In this document: positions 62,917 to 64,000 of the stretch, in pieces
Layout: every line of letters starts with the position of its first letter
How positions within the stretch are numbered: position 1 is the stretch's first letter
Source of the DNA: Streptomyces cellulosae
Lineage (GTDB): Bacteria > Actinomycetota > Actinomycetes > Streptomycetales > Streptomycetaceae
Length of the DNA: 64,000 nucleotides
Direction of reading: 5' to 3'
NCBI GenBank assembly: GCA_014655195.1
Contig: BNBH01000001.1
Coordinates: 248,001 to 312,000 of the forward strand
The notes under the pieces: model-generated
What the model saw: only the letters and a program-made list of their open reading frames with translations
Told to the model about the DNA's origin: nothing
Databases searched by the model: none
Translations under genes and position numbers: made by a program

Positions 62917-62955
62917 GGGTGGCGGACGGCCCTCCCCCCGGACCGTCCGCCACCC
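62917..62955 (+). terminator. Conservon operon terminator
   Basis: GGGTGGCGGACGG (62917-62929) and CCGTCCGCCACCC (62943-62955) form a perfect 13-bp stem with a 13-base loop. It begins 8 bp after the P450 stop codon. Confidence 0.85.
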
Positions 62956-63029
62956 GTCCCGGTGACCTGTCTCAGCGACGCGTCTCAGCGGACGGACGAG
63001 ATTGCGCCCGTGTTTCCCTCAGCCGTTAG

Positions 63030-64000
<971 letters not shown>

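Overview
The window is high-GC DNA from a Streptomyces chromosome, not far from S. coelicolor in gene content and order. The evidence is the afsR-afsS-afsK regulatory locus, a cvn-type conservon with its paired P450 genes, many GTG starts, TAGGGT-type -10 boxes, codons ending in G or C, and many regulators of the anti-sigma, STAS and GlxA types. I see no rRNA, tRNA, CRISPR array, phage or insertion sequence. Both ends cut a gene: afsR on the left and serC on the right.

Left part (1-7,900): the AfsK/AfsR secondary-metabolism switch. It holds the end of afsR, a 62-residue AfsS-like protein behind a tandem 11-bp operator and a leader hairpin, a perfect 24-bp bidirectional terminator, a secreted acidic protein, the kinase afsK, a kbpA-position VOC protein and a divergent TetR regulator. 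From 8,000 to 14,200 are two flavin/pyridoxamine oxidase-fold proteins, a GNAT acetyltransferase, a class B flavin monooxygenase, a 157-bp tandem duplication, an MFS transporter and a divergent GlxA-type regulator.

Signalling block (14,500-18,750): an RsbW/SpoIIAB-like ATPase, a four-EF-hand calcium protein, a STAS anti-anti-sigma factor, and an ECF-like sigma factor overlapping a zinc-finger/maleylpyruvate-isomerase fusion. Housekeeping and accessory genes follow (19,000-37,100): purU, a branched-chain-type binding lipoprotein, a proline/glutamine-rich membrane protein, an XRE-TPR regulator, a PrimPol-fold protein, an ABC exporter pair, a frameshifted hydrolase, a hydrolase lacking its serine nucleophile, the iron repressor dmdR1, a SIS protein, a PAS protein, a possible small-RNA/micro-ORF locus, citrate synthase and pdxH.

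Catabolic operon (38,236-48,507, minus strand): TIGR03084-type protein, AtuA-like protein, acyl-CoA carboxylase beta and alpha subunits, acyl-CoA dehydrogenase, CoA ligase, crotonase and a TetR repressor. The set resembles the Atu/Liu logic for branched-chain or acyclic-terpenoid acids, with a palindrome over the likely promoter. Next to it is a toxin-antitoxin pair whose toxin is frameshifted.

Right part (49,300-64,000): an EamA exporter, a Nudix hydrolase, an Mrr-nuclease/TerD fusion, a VOC protein, a large D-lactate-dehydrogenase-type FAD/FeS oxidase, a complete conservon (sensor ATPase, roadblock, DUF742, GTPase) with a CYP157-like P450 lacking ExxR and a CYP154-like P450, then serC. A 20-bp dispersed repeat recurs at gene 3' ends across the window.
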